Assembly: GCA_006227015.1 (NCBI GenBank)
Contig: SBGI01000280.1
Coordinates: forward strand, 1-12,462
DNA: 12,462 nt
Direction of reading: 5' to 3'
Source of the DNA: Gammaproteobacteria bacterium
Lineage (GTDB): Bacteria; Pseudomonadota; Gammaproteobacteria; Pseudomonadales; Porticoccaceae
Shown here: positions 6,691-12,462 of the stretch, piece after piece
How positions within the stretch are numbered: the first letter of the stretch is position 1
How the letters are laid out: every line of letters starts with the position of its first letter
Notes under the pieces: generated by a model
What the model was told of the DNA's origin: nothing
What the model saw: only the letters and a program-made list of their open reading frames with translations
Databases searched by the model: none
Position numbers and translations under genes: made by a program

Positions 6691-8052
6691 ATGCTGACTG
6701 CGATTAATCCTGCAACGGAAGAATCACTGCCGCCCCAGACTTCCCTGACCTCAGCTGAGGCTGCGTTATTAATTGATCAGGTCGCCGCTGGTTTTGCCGA
6801 TTGGCGTGCAACCTCATTTCAGCATCGCAGCAGACTGCTGAAACGGGTGGCAGAAACCATGCGCGAACATAAAGCGGAGTTGGCCGAGTTGATGGCCTTG
6901 GAAATGGGTAAGCCCCTCGGTGAGGGTCTGGGCGAGGTGGAAAAGGGTGCCTGGTGTGCAGAGTATTACGCTGAACATGCTGAGGCCTTCCTTTCTCCGG
7001 AGACTCTGGCCTCTGATGCGAGTAACAGCTATGTGCAGCTGTTACCACTGGGCACTGTGTTGGGAATACTGCCCTGGAATGCGCCGGTCTGGCTGGCATT
7101 ACGGTTTTTGGCACCGGCACTGATGGCGGGCAATACCTGTGTGTTGAAGCCGGACCCTAACGTGCCTGCCAGTGCGAAAAAACTAACTGATATTTTTCAC
7201 CAGGCGGGTGTTCCTGACAACGTCATGGCCAGTGTGCCAATTACTACAGAAGATGTGCCCTCCGCAATCGATCATCCCCGGGTCAGAGCCGTGTCGTTTA
7301 CGGGGTCGAGTGCTGCCGGGTCAAAAGTGGCGGCCAGGGCAGCAGCGGGGTTGAAGCCGGCGGTGTTGGAATTAGGTGGGTCTGATCCCTGCATAGTGAT
7401 GGCCGATGCTGATCTGGAGAAGGCAGCCGATGTCGTCACCCTGTCGCGTATGATCAACGCCGGACAATCCTGCATTGCCGTGAAGCGCCTGCTAGTGGAG
7501 GCACCGGTATACCGGGAGTTCTGCGATATGCTGCTGCAGAGATTTAAGGCAATTCCCATGGGAAATCCTCTGGACGAGAGTAAGAAACTGGGCCCATTGG
7601 CCCGCGCCGATTTGCAGGCTCAGTTACATCGGCAGGTCTCTGAAACAATTGATGCAGGGGCGCGCTGTATTCTCGGTGGCGAGTTACCAGCCATGACGGG
7701 TTATTTTTATCCACCGACGTTGCTGTTGGATGTACAGCCGGGTATGCCAGCATTTGAGGAGGAAACCTTTGGCCCTGTGTTGGCGGTGACGCCGGTGGCC
7801 GATCTCGAAGAGGCTTTGTGCCTGGCGAATGCTACCGAATACGGTCTGGGCTCCAGTATCTGGACCACCAGCCAGTCGGCGATTGACAGGGCCATAGAGA
7901 CACTGGACTCGGGACAGATAGCCGTTAACGGTATTGTTAAGTCAGACCCGCGGTTGCCTTCCGGGGGCATTGGTCGCTCCGGTTACGGCCGTGAGCTTGG
8001 CCCACATGGTATTCGGGAGTTCGTTAATGTTCAGCAGGTATGGATTGCCTGA
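6691..8052 (+). CDS. doeC: Aldehyde dehydrogenase, probable aspartate-semialdehyde dehydrogenase (DoeC role)
   Basis: This 453-aa NAD(P)-dependent aldehyde dehydrogenase belongs to the short succinate-semialdehyde dehydrogenase type (Sad/GabD-like). Visible motifs are LPWNAPVW with Asn130, Lys153 in VLKPDP, the Rossmann FTGSSAAG (203-210), the general base Glu227 in LELGG, the nucleophile Cys261 in GQSCIA, and EEETFGPV (356-363). It starts 8 nt after the ectoine hydrolase, and its AGGAGGT overlaps that gene's stop codon, so it is the last gene of the operon. In this setting the likely reaction is oxidation of L-aspartate beta-semialdehyde to aspartate, the final step of ectoine breakdown. Succinate semialdehyde remains a possible or additional substrate. 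It is not the phosphorylating biosynthetic Asd, which is an unrelated family. Family is certain; substrate is from context. Confidence 0.85.
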   Translation: MLTAINPATEESLPPQTSLTSAEAALLIDQVAAGFADWRATSFQHRSRLLKRVAETMREHKAELAELMALEMGKPLGEGLGEVEKGAWCAEYYAEHAEAFLSPETLASDASNSYVQLLPLGTVLGILPWNAPVWLALRFLAPALMAGNTCVLKPDPNVPASAKKLTDIFHQAGVPDNVMASVPITTEDVPSAIDHPRVRAVSFTGSSAAGSKVAARAAAGLKPAVLELGGSDPCIVMADADLEKAADVVTLSRMINAGQSCIAVKRLLVEAPVYREFCDMLLQRFKAIPMGNPLDESKKLGPLARADLQAQLHRQVSETIDAGARCILGGELPAMTGYFYPPTLLLDVQPGMPAFEEETFGPVLAVTPVADLEEALCLANATEYGLGSSIWTTSQSAIDRAIETLDSGQIAVNGIVKSDPRLPSGGIGRSGYGRELGPHGIREFVNVQQVWIA

Positions 8053-8124
8053 GAGTTCTAGCATCCTGGGTCATTAACTGGCGGTAAGAAAAAGCCACAT
8101 GGATAAAACACTGTTTATTTTCTG

Positions 8125-8168
8125 GGTGTGAGAAAATGCACTAATGCATTGGTGGTTGCGATCACACC
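8125..8168. promoter_or_regulatory. 44-bp concentric dyad upstream of murI
   Basis: Two inverted repeats share the same centre (8146/8147). The inner is the 16-bp near-palindrome CACTAATGCATTGGTG (8139-8154, one mismatched pair). The outer is GGTGTGA (8125-8131) with TCACACC (8162-8168), a perfect 7-bp match. The 7-bp gaps between them on each side are not symmetric. It ends 26 nt before the murI ATG. It could be a multi-site operator, or a two-stem hairpin in the murI leader; there is no T tract. The rest of the 142-nt gap (8053-8194) shows no clear terminator for the ectoine operon. Confidence 0.5.
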
Positions 8169-8194
8169 TCAGGAAAAAGGGCAGTTGAAGATTC

Positions 8195-8983
8195 ATGAAG
8201 GATTTAGGACCCATCGGGGTATTTGATTCGGGTATTGGCGGCCTTTCCATTGCCAGAAAAATCAGGGAGCTGTTGCCCGGGGAAGATATTCTCTATGTTG
8301 CAGACACTGGCCATGCTCCTTACGGCAATAGAACTGACCAGTACATTCTTGGGCGGTCTTTTGCCATCACCGATTTCTTGATGTCCCGCCAGGTCAAGGC
8401 GGTGGTTGTTGCCTGCAACACCGCTACCACAACCTGCATTGCCGAACTTCGCGCGCGTTACCCGCTGCCCTTTATCGGAGTTGAGCCGGGTGTTAAACCT
8501 GCGGTGCAGAACAGCAAAAGTGGAGTGGTTGGAATTCTAGCCACGGCGAAAACCCTGGTGACAGATTCCTTTGCTGAACTGGCAAAACGTGTTTCCGGCA
8601 ATATCAGGGTAGAAGTCATGCCCTGTCCCGATTTGGTTGTGCAGATCGAGGCCTTAAAACTCAGCTATGAAGAGGCGGCCGGGCTGGTGAAGCAGTATGT
8701 GATGCCGCTGCTTGAGAAAGGCGTCGATACGATTGTCCTGGGATGCACCCATTACACACATCTGGCCCCGGTGATTGCCGAAGTTGCGGGGCCTGGTGTT
8801 TCTATTGTGAGTACCGAAGCTGCCGTTGCCAGTCAGGTAAGACGGCGGCTGGGATGTGAAGCGTTGATGATAAAAACTCCCCAGATTGGGCGGGAAGAGT
8901 TCTGGAGTAATGGCCCTCTGGAGTTATTTCAGAAACAGATCCATTGCCTGTGGGGTGCTCGGGCCCGGGTTCAACAGTTCTAG
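8195..8983 (+). CDS. murI: Glutamate racemase
   Basis: MurI interconverts L- and D-glutamate without a cofactor, supplying D-glutamate for peptidoglycan. The 262-aa protein has all family motifs: GVFDSGIGG (8-16, Asp11 and Ser12), HAPYG (40-44), the first catalytic cysteine Cys74 in ACNTAT, GVEPG (95-99) and the second catalytic pair Cys184/His186 in GCTHYTHL. The start fits the family N-terminus (PIGVFDSG). The ribosome binding site is weak: GAAG at 8187-8190, 4 nt before the ATG. It appears monocistronic: the gap to the ectoine operon is 142 nt and to the next gene 128 nt. No link to the ectoine genes is apparent beyond shared strand. Confidence 0.96.
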   Translation: MKDLGPIGVFDSGIGGLSIARKIRELLPGEDILYVADTGHAPYGNRTDQYILGRSFAITDFLMSRQVKAVVVACNTATTTCIAELRARYPLPFIGVEPGVKPAVQNSKSGVVGILATAKTLVTDSFAELAKRVSGNIRVEVMPCPDLVVQIEALKLSYEEAAGLVKQYVMPLLEKGVDTIVLGCTHYTHLAPVIAEVAGPGVSIVSTEAAVASQVRRRLGCEALMIKTPQIGREEFWSNGPLELFQKQIHCLWGARARVQQF

Positions 8984-9065
8984 GTCGACAAGGCTATATG
9001 GCCAGACGCACACACATTTGTGGCAAATTGTACAAACTGGGAAAGCTAGCGGAAAAAGCTGCCCA

Positions 9066-9071
9066 GATAAT
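9066..9071 (+). promoter_or_regulatory. Possible -10 box for the secreted TPR-like gene
   Basis: GATAAT matches the sigma70 -10 consensus at five of six positions, 40 nt before the ATG at 9112. I see no convincing -35 hexamer at 16-18 bp, so this is weak. A TTGTACAA palindrome at 9028-9035 lies upstream. Confidence 0.2.
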
Positions 9072-9111
9072 GAAATGAATAGTGACCTTCATATTTTTCT
9101 CAGAGGGACTT

Positions 9112-9564
9112 ATGAACAAAAGTAACGCCCTGCTTATAGCAGTGTTTTTTTGCAGCTTGGCCTTTGCTGAGCCGTCTTCTCTGAAACCCATCGACCAGTA
9201 TTATGCTCATGCAAGCGCCGCTGAATGGTCTCAGGCGTTACCGATTATCCGGTCACTGGTCGAGGCGGACCCAAGTGTGCCTTCAAGGTGGTTTCAATAT
9301 GGCACCTGTCTTGAGGCACTTGAGCAGTATCCGGAAGCGATCTCGGCGTTTAAGTCAGCTTATGATCTGGATTCGACAGATTACGGGGCACAGTATCGTA
9401 TCTTCAAAAATTACGCGCTGGCTGGCGATGTTTCCGGGTTCGTGGCTTTTGCCAAGGTAGAGGTTTTGAAAGTCCCGGGCATTATCCAGTTAATCAGTCA
9501 GCGACAGGAATTTCACGAGATCACATCGAGTGAGGCCTATAAAGAATTTTTGAGTCAACTGTGA
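9112..9564 (+). CDS. Small exported TPR-like protein
   Basis: The 150-aa product begins with a Sec-type signal peptide: MNKSN, a hydrophobic core LLIAVFFCSLAFA, and likely cleavage at AFA|EPS near residue 19. The mature part is helical, and residues about 40-100 look like one to two tetratricopeptide repeats: a helix pair around QALPIIRSLVEADPS, then YGTCLEALEQYPEAISAFKS with its following DLDSTD. No catalytic motif is seen. The ATG at 9112 is chosen over a GTG at 9082 because GAGGG at 9103-9107 is well placed and it gives a clean signal peptide. Such proteins usually serve as periplasmic adaptors; the partner is unknown. It lies alone between murI and the LRAT-like gene. Confidence 0.75.
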   Translation: MNKSNALLIAVFFCSLAFAEPSSLKPIDQYYAHASAAEWSQALPIIRSLVEADPSVPSRWFQYGTCLEALEQYPEAISAFKSAYDLDSTDYGAQYRIFKNYALAGDVSGFVAFAKVEVLKVPGIIQLISQRQEFHEITSSEAYKEFLSQL

Positions 9565-9680
9565 ATTGCGGCAGAGGCTTGGGTACTGGTATAGGTAGAG
9601 TTAAAGCAAATTAAGACTGCTGCAATATGCATTTTTGGGTGACAGTTGGTAGGTGTTTTTGAAAATCTTTGCTGCCATAT

Positions 9681-9703
9681 TTTTGGCAAAGACATCGCCA
9701 AAA
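9681..9703. other. Inverted repeat between the TPR-like and LRAT-like genes
   Basis: TTTTGGC (9681-9687) and GCCAAAA (9697-9703) are a perfect 7-bp inverted repeat with a 9-nt spacer. The flanking A/T tracts are short, so it could be at best a weak two-way terminator, or a protein-binding site upstream of the next gene. The remaining part of 9565-9785 shows no coding potential I can support. Confidence 0.35.
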
Positions 9704-9738
9704 GTCGTGTCACGTAACGTAAAAAATATCCGTTAAAC

Positions 9739-9747
9739 TGCTATGAT
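9739..9747 (+). promoter_or_regulatory. Extended -10 promoter for the LRAT-like gene
   Basis: TGC followed by TATGAT is an extended -10 element, five of six in the hexamer, 38 nt before the ATG. The -35 region at 16-18 bp upstream is A-rich and poor, which an extended -10 can tolerate. The predicted leader is about 32 nt. Confidence 0.45.
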
Positions 9748-9785
9748 CTACCCAATGTTCAGGCCGTGCTCGAAAGGGAGCTTTT

Positions 9786-10310
9786 ATGGCTCGAGGTGAC
9801 CACATCTATGTCCGGCGCTATGGTGGCATCTATGCTCACCACGGGATAGATGCGGGTGATGGAACGGTCATTCACTACACCAGCAACCATTGGGTAACCC
9901 CCCGCCAGGTTCGTCGCACCAGCCTTGAAAAATTTGCCCGCGGCGATGAAGTTCTGGTTCGCGACTATGAACGTTTTTACGAAACCCTAAAACGCGGTGA
10001 CCTTATTGACCGCACCAGTCTTGGTATCAACAAGTTGATGGACAGCCTGCGGGGTCTGAAAGTAGAAGACTTGGATTTTTCACCAGATGCTGTGATGCAA
10101 CGGGCTGAAAGCCGCCTGGGCGAATACGCGTTTGACTGGATGTTTAACAACTGTGAGCATTTTGCGAGCTGGTGCAAAACCGGCATCAGCAACAGTGAGC
10201 AGATCACGGACTTGTGGCGAGTGGCTCTCACCGGTGGCAATTTTGCCAAGTATCGCACCAGTAAGGCATTAACCAACCTGGTAGAGCTGCCTTGGCGCTT
10301 GTTGCGTTAG
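9786..10310 (+). CDS. LRAT-like (NlpC/P60-related) papain-fold protein
   Basis: This 174-aa protein carries the signature of the lecithin:retinol acyltransferase (LRAT) family, a circularly permuted NlpC/P60 papain fold. The N-terminal strand is [18 protein letters not shown], with likely catalytic His18. VIHYT follows, with His30 as the second histidine, and the nucleophile is Cys123 in [10 protein letters not shown]. Family members include thiol acyltransferases, phospholipases and H-REV107 proteins; in bacteria the substrate is mostly unknown, and I cannot name one. There is no signal peptide or clear membrane helix, although the C-terminus ([10 protein letters not shown]) is mildly amphipathic. 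GGGAG lies 5 nt before the ATG. The stop codon overlaps that of argF on the other strand. Family assignment is firm; function is not. Confidence 0.82.
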   Translation: MARGDHIYVRRYGGIYAHHGIDAGDGTVIHYTSNHWVTPRQVRRTSLEKFARGDEVLVRDYERFYETLKRGDLIDRTSLGINKLMDSLRGLKVEDLDFSPDAVMQRAESRLGEYAFDWMFNNCEHFASWCKTGISNSEQITDLWRVALTGGNFAKYRTSKALTNLVELPWRLLR

Positions 10311-11227
10311 TTTTTCGCTGCTTCTGCCAGCAGGAATTCCATTAACGCTTTCTGGGCATGCAAGCGGTTTTCTGCCTCATCCCACACCACAGACCAGCTT
10401 GATTCCAGCATGGTTTCACTGATTTCCAGGCCGCGATAGGCGGGTAGGCAATGCATAAACAGTGCATCCGGCGCTGCCTGCGATTGCATCAGTTCCTCGT
10501 TGACCTGGAAGCCTGCAAAATCCTGCTCGCGTTTCTTCTTCTCCTGCTCCTGGCCCATGGAAGCCCAGGTGTCGGTGACCACCAGATCAGCATTTTTCAG
10601 GGCGGCAACGGGGTCTCGAACGATGGATACGCGGTTGCTGAATCTGTCCAGTAAGTATTGGGACGGCTCATAGCCATGAGGGCAGGCGATGATCAGCTCG
10701 AAGTCCAGCATGTCTGCAGCATTCATATAGGACTGGCACATGTTATTGCCGTCGCCCACCCAGGCGACTTTTTTACCGCGAATACTGCCGCGATGTTCCA
10801 GATAGGTCTGCATATCGGCAAGTAACTGACAGGGGTGGAAATCGTCAGTGAGTGCATTGATCACCGGCACGCTGGAATAGTCGGCAAAAGTGGAGATGCG
10901 ATCGTGTCCGAACGTGCGGATCATGATGATATCCACCATGCGTGAGATCACCCTGGCAGAATCTTCCACGGGCTCTCCGCGACCGAGCTGGGTGTCGTTG
11001 GGTGACAGGAACAGGGCGCTGCCTCCGAGTTGGGCCATGCCCGCTTCAAATGAAACCCTGGTACGGGTAGATGATTTTTCAAAAATCATCGCCAATACCT
11101 TGCCCTCACAGGGGCGACTGGCGGTACCATTGCGGTGTTGCTGCTTGAGCTCCACCGCGCGATTCAGCAGGGTTTCCAGTTCTGTCTTTGACAGGTCCTG
11201 TAAGGTCAGGAAGTGTCTCAATCCCAT
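10307..11227 (-). CDS. argF: Ornithine carbamoyltransferase
   Basis: ArgF joins carbamoyl phosphate to ornithine to make citrulline, step six of arginine biosynthesis. The 306-aa protein has the carbamoyl-phosphate loop SSTRTR (52-57), HPCQ (131-134), the ornithine-binding DTWASMG (219-225) and HCLPA (259-263) with its catalytic cysteine. Length matches the anabolic bacterial enzyme, and the argD neighbour supports a biosynthetic, not arginine-deiminase, role. The start ATG has AGGAG 9 nt upstream (11237-11241), placed inside the end of argD. argD and argF are 6 nt apart, so they form one transcript. Its 3' end overlaps the convergent LRAT-like gene by 4 bp, and no terminator is visible between them. 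Confidence 0.97.
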   Translation of the reverse strand: MGLRHFLTLQDLSKTELETLLNRAVELKQQHRNGTASRPCEGKVLAMIFEKSSTRTRVSFEAGMAQLGGSALFLSPNDTQLGRGEPVEDSARVISRMVDIIMIRTFGHDRISTFADYSSVPVINALTDDFHPCQLLADMQTYLEHRGSIRGKKVAWVGDGNNMCQSYMNAADMLDFELIIACPHGYEPSQYLLDRFSNRVSIVRDPVAALKNADLVVTDTWASMGQEQEKKKREQDFAGFQVNEELMQSQAAPDALFMHCLPAYRGLEISETMLESSWSVVWDEAENRLHAQKALMEFLLAEAAKN

Positions 11228-11233
11228 AGTCTT

Positions 11234-12403
11234 TTACTCCTGTGTGAGCAACTCACCCAGTGTCTGTACCAGTTGGTCAGCTTCTTCCCGGCTGATTGTC
11301 AGAGGCGGCAGCAAGCGAATCACGGACTGTGCTGTGACATTGATCAACAAACCTTTTGCAGCGGCTTTATCTACCAGCTCGGTACAGGGTTGTTTCATTT
11401 CTATGCCCAGCATTAATCCCTGGCCGCGAACTTCTTTCACGCTTTCCAGGCCGTCCAGTCGATCAGTGAGTTGCTGTAACAGGTAGTTGCCCATGTCAGT
11501 GGCTTGCTGGCACAGGTTTTGTTGTTTGATGACGTTAACGGTCGCCAGTCCTGCAGCGCAGGCCAGAGGGTTGCCGCCAAATGTGGAGCCATGGCTGCCG
11601 GGCTGCATCAGTTCAGATGCTTTTGGGCCGGTCAGGCAGACACCAATAGGCATACCATTGCCCAGACCTTTGGCTGTTGTTACCACGTCCGGCAGGATGC
11701 CCGAATGTTGATAATTAAAATATTTTCCGGTGCGGCCATTGCCGGTTTGAATTTCATCCAGCATTAACAGCCAGTCCTGTTCATCACAGAGTTGGCGCAG
11801 GCCGGGAAGATAATCATCTGCAGGTACGCGAATACCGCCTTCTCCCTGGATGGGTTCCAGTAACAGGGCGACTACTTTGCGGTTGTTCTTCGCGATGTTT
11901 TTCAGCGCTTCAATATCACCGTAGGGGGCACGTACGAAACCCCTCACCAAGGGCTCAAAGCCAGCCTGTACCTTGCGGTTTCCGGTTGCCGTCAGGGTCG
12001 CCAGTGTGCGCCCGTGAAAGGCATTTTCCAGGACAATAATGGTAGGTTCATCGATTCCGCGCTTGTTGCCCAGCAGGCGAGCCAGCTTGATGGCCGTTTC
12101 ATTGGCCTCGGCACCGGAATTGCAGAAAAACATTTTCTCCAGCCCGGACAGGTCGCGCAGTTGTTCCGCCAGAGCTTCCTGGTTGGGAATGTTGTAGAGG
12201 TTGGAGCAGTGGCTCAGGGTGGCAGCCTGCTCGGCGATGGCTTTTGTCACCTCAGGGTGGGCATGGCCCAAACCGCAGACGGCAATGCCGGAAATGGCAT
12301 CCAGGTAACGGTTGCCCTGATCGTCCCAGACCCAGCTACCTTGTCCCCGGATGAGGGCTATTTTTCGAGTGCCATAATTGTTCATCAATGCGTTACTGGT
12401 CAT
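11234..12403 (-). CDS. argD: Acetylornithine aminotransferase
   Basis: ArgD is a class III PLP aminotransferase that converts N-acetylglutamate semialdehyde and glutamate to N-acetylornithine and 2-oxoglutarate; many ArgD proteins also serve in lysine synthesis as DapC. From the ATG at 12403 the protein has 389 aa, the usual length. It shows MNNYGTRKIAL (7-17), NSGAEANE (95-102), FHGRT (129-133), GEGG (187-190), Asp216 in LDEIQTGNGRTG, the PLP Lys245 in TTAKGLGNG, and HGSTFGGNPL (271-280). An in-frame GTG at 12451 would add 16 residues read through a terminator-like hairpin, while GGAAG at 12410-12414 sits 6 nt before the chosen ATG, so the longer form is rejected. It is the second class III aminotransferase of the window; the EctB-like one is clearly distinct. 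Confidence 0.96.
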   Translation of the reverse strand: MTSNALMNNYGTRKIALIRGQGSWVWDDQGNRYLDAISGIAVCGLGHAHPEVTKAIAEQAATLSHCSNLYNIPNQEALAEQLRDLSGLEKMFFCNSGAEANETAIKLARLLGNKRGIDEPTIIVLENAFHGRTLATLTATGNRKVQAGFEPLVRGFVRAPYGDIEALKNIAKNNRKVVALLLEPIQGEGGIRVPADDYLPGLRQLCDEQDWLLMLDEIQTGNGRTGKYFNYQHSGILPDVVTTAKGLGNGMPIGVCLTGPKASELMQPGSHGSTFGGNPLACAAGLATVNVIKQQNLCQQATDMGNYLLQQLTDRLDGLESVKEVRGQGLMLGIEMKQPCTELVDKAAAKGLLINVTAQSVIRLLPPLTISREEADQLVQTLGELLTQE

Positions 12404-12414
12404 CGCAATCTTCC

Positions 12415-12448
12415 AAAACAAAAAAAGGCAGTCGCCAGTTGCGCTGCC
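12415..12448 (-). terminator. Terminator-like hairpin just before argD (terminator or attenuator)
   Basis: Read on the - strand, GGCAGCGC pairs with GCG-A-CTGCC (8 bp with one bulged A) around a 5-nt loop. TTTTTTT-G-TTTT follows, a textbook intrinsic terminator. The T tract ends at 12415, 11 nt before the argD ATG and next to its ribosome binding site. It may end an upstream gene beyond the window edge with argD expressed by readthrough, or it may be a regulated attenuator for argD-argF. The sequence past the hairpin (12449-12462) is too short to decide. Confidence 0.75.
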
Positions 12449-12462
12449 CAAGGTGCGGAATA

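Noticed and set aside
4137..8052. Reading the EctB-like gene as part of an ectoine biosynthesis operon
   Set aside because: ectA and ectC are absent, and the gene overlaps an ectoine hydrolase and sits beside a deacetylase and a dehydrogenase, all pointing to breakdown.
8127..8166. CRP binding site (TGTGA and TCACA)
   Set aside because: CRP half-sites are separated by 6 bp; here the gap is 30 bp.
12404..12451. 16-residue N-terminal extension of ArgD from a GTG
   Set aside because: It would translate through a terminator hairpin and its T tract, and would exceed the family length; the ATG at 12403 has its own ribosome binding site.

Overview
The window looks like chromosomal DNA of a free-living, probably marine or salt-exposed gammaproteobacterium, close in style to Pseudomonas/Cellvibrio-like lineages. 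The support is moderate GC, dense genes with AGGAGG-type ribosome binding sites, a hisB-hisH-hisA block, an argD-argF pair, and a gene set for eating the compatible solute ectoine. This is inference from gene content; no rRNA or species marker is present, and no tRNA, CRISPR array, insertion sequence or phage gene was seen.

Left part (1-2740, + strand): hisB, hisH and hisA of histidine biosynthesis, then an unrecognised four-helix membrane protein and a good intrinsic terminator. hisF, which commonly follows hisA and supplies the partner of HisH, is not there.

Middle part (2740-8052, + strand): a tight four-gene operon, M20 amidohydrolase, EctB-like class III aminotransferase, DoeA/EutD-type ectoine hydrolase and aldehyde dehydrogenase. 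Together they can make a complete ectoine-to-aspartate route: ring opening to N-acetyl-2,4-diaminobutyrate, deacetylation, transamination to aspartate semialdehyde and oxidation to aspartate. The deacetylation step is apparently carried by an M20 enzyme and not by the AstE/AspA-type DoeB/EutE. No regulator or ectoine transporter lies in the window.

Right part (8053-12462): murI (glutamate racemase) behind an intergenic region with a 44-bp concentric dyad; a small secreted TPR-like protein; an LRAT-like (NlpC/P60-related) papain-fold protein; and, on the - strand, the arginine genes argD-argF. The LRAT-like gene and argF converge and overlap by 4 bp. A strong terminator-like hairpin with a T tract sits only 11 nt before the argD start codon, which suggests either the end of an unseen upstream gene or an attenuator.

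The best candidates for a second look are the ectoine operon with its M20 deacetylase and cysteine-rich transaminase loop, the missing hisF, the dyad before murI, and the hairpin before argD.
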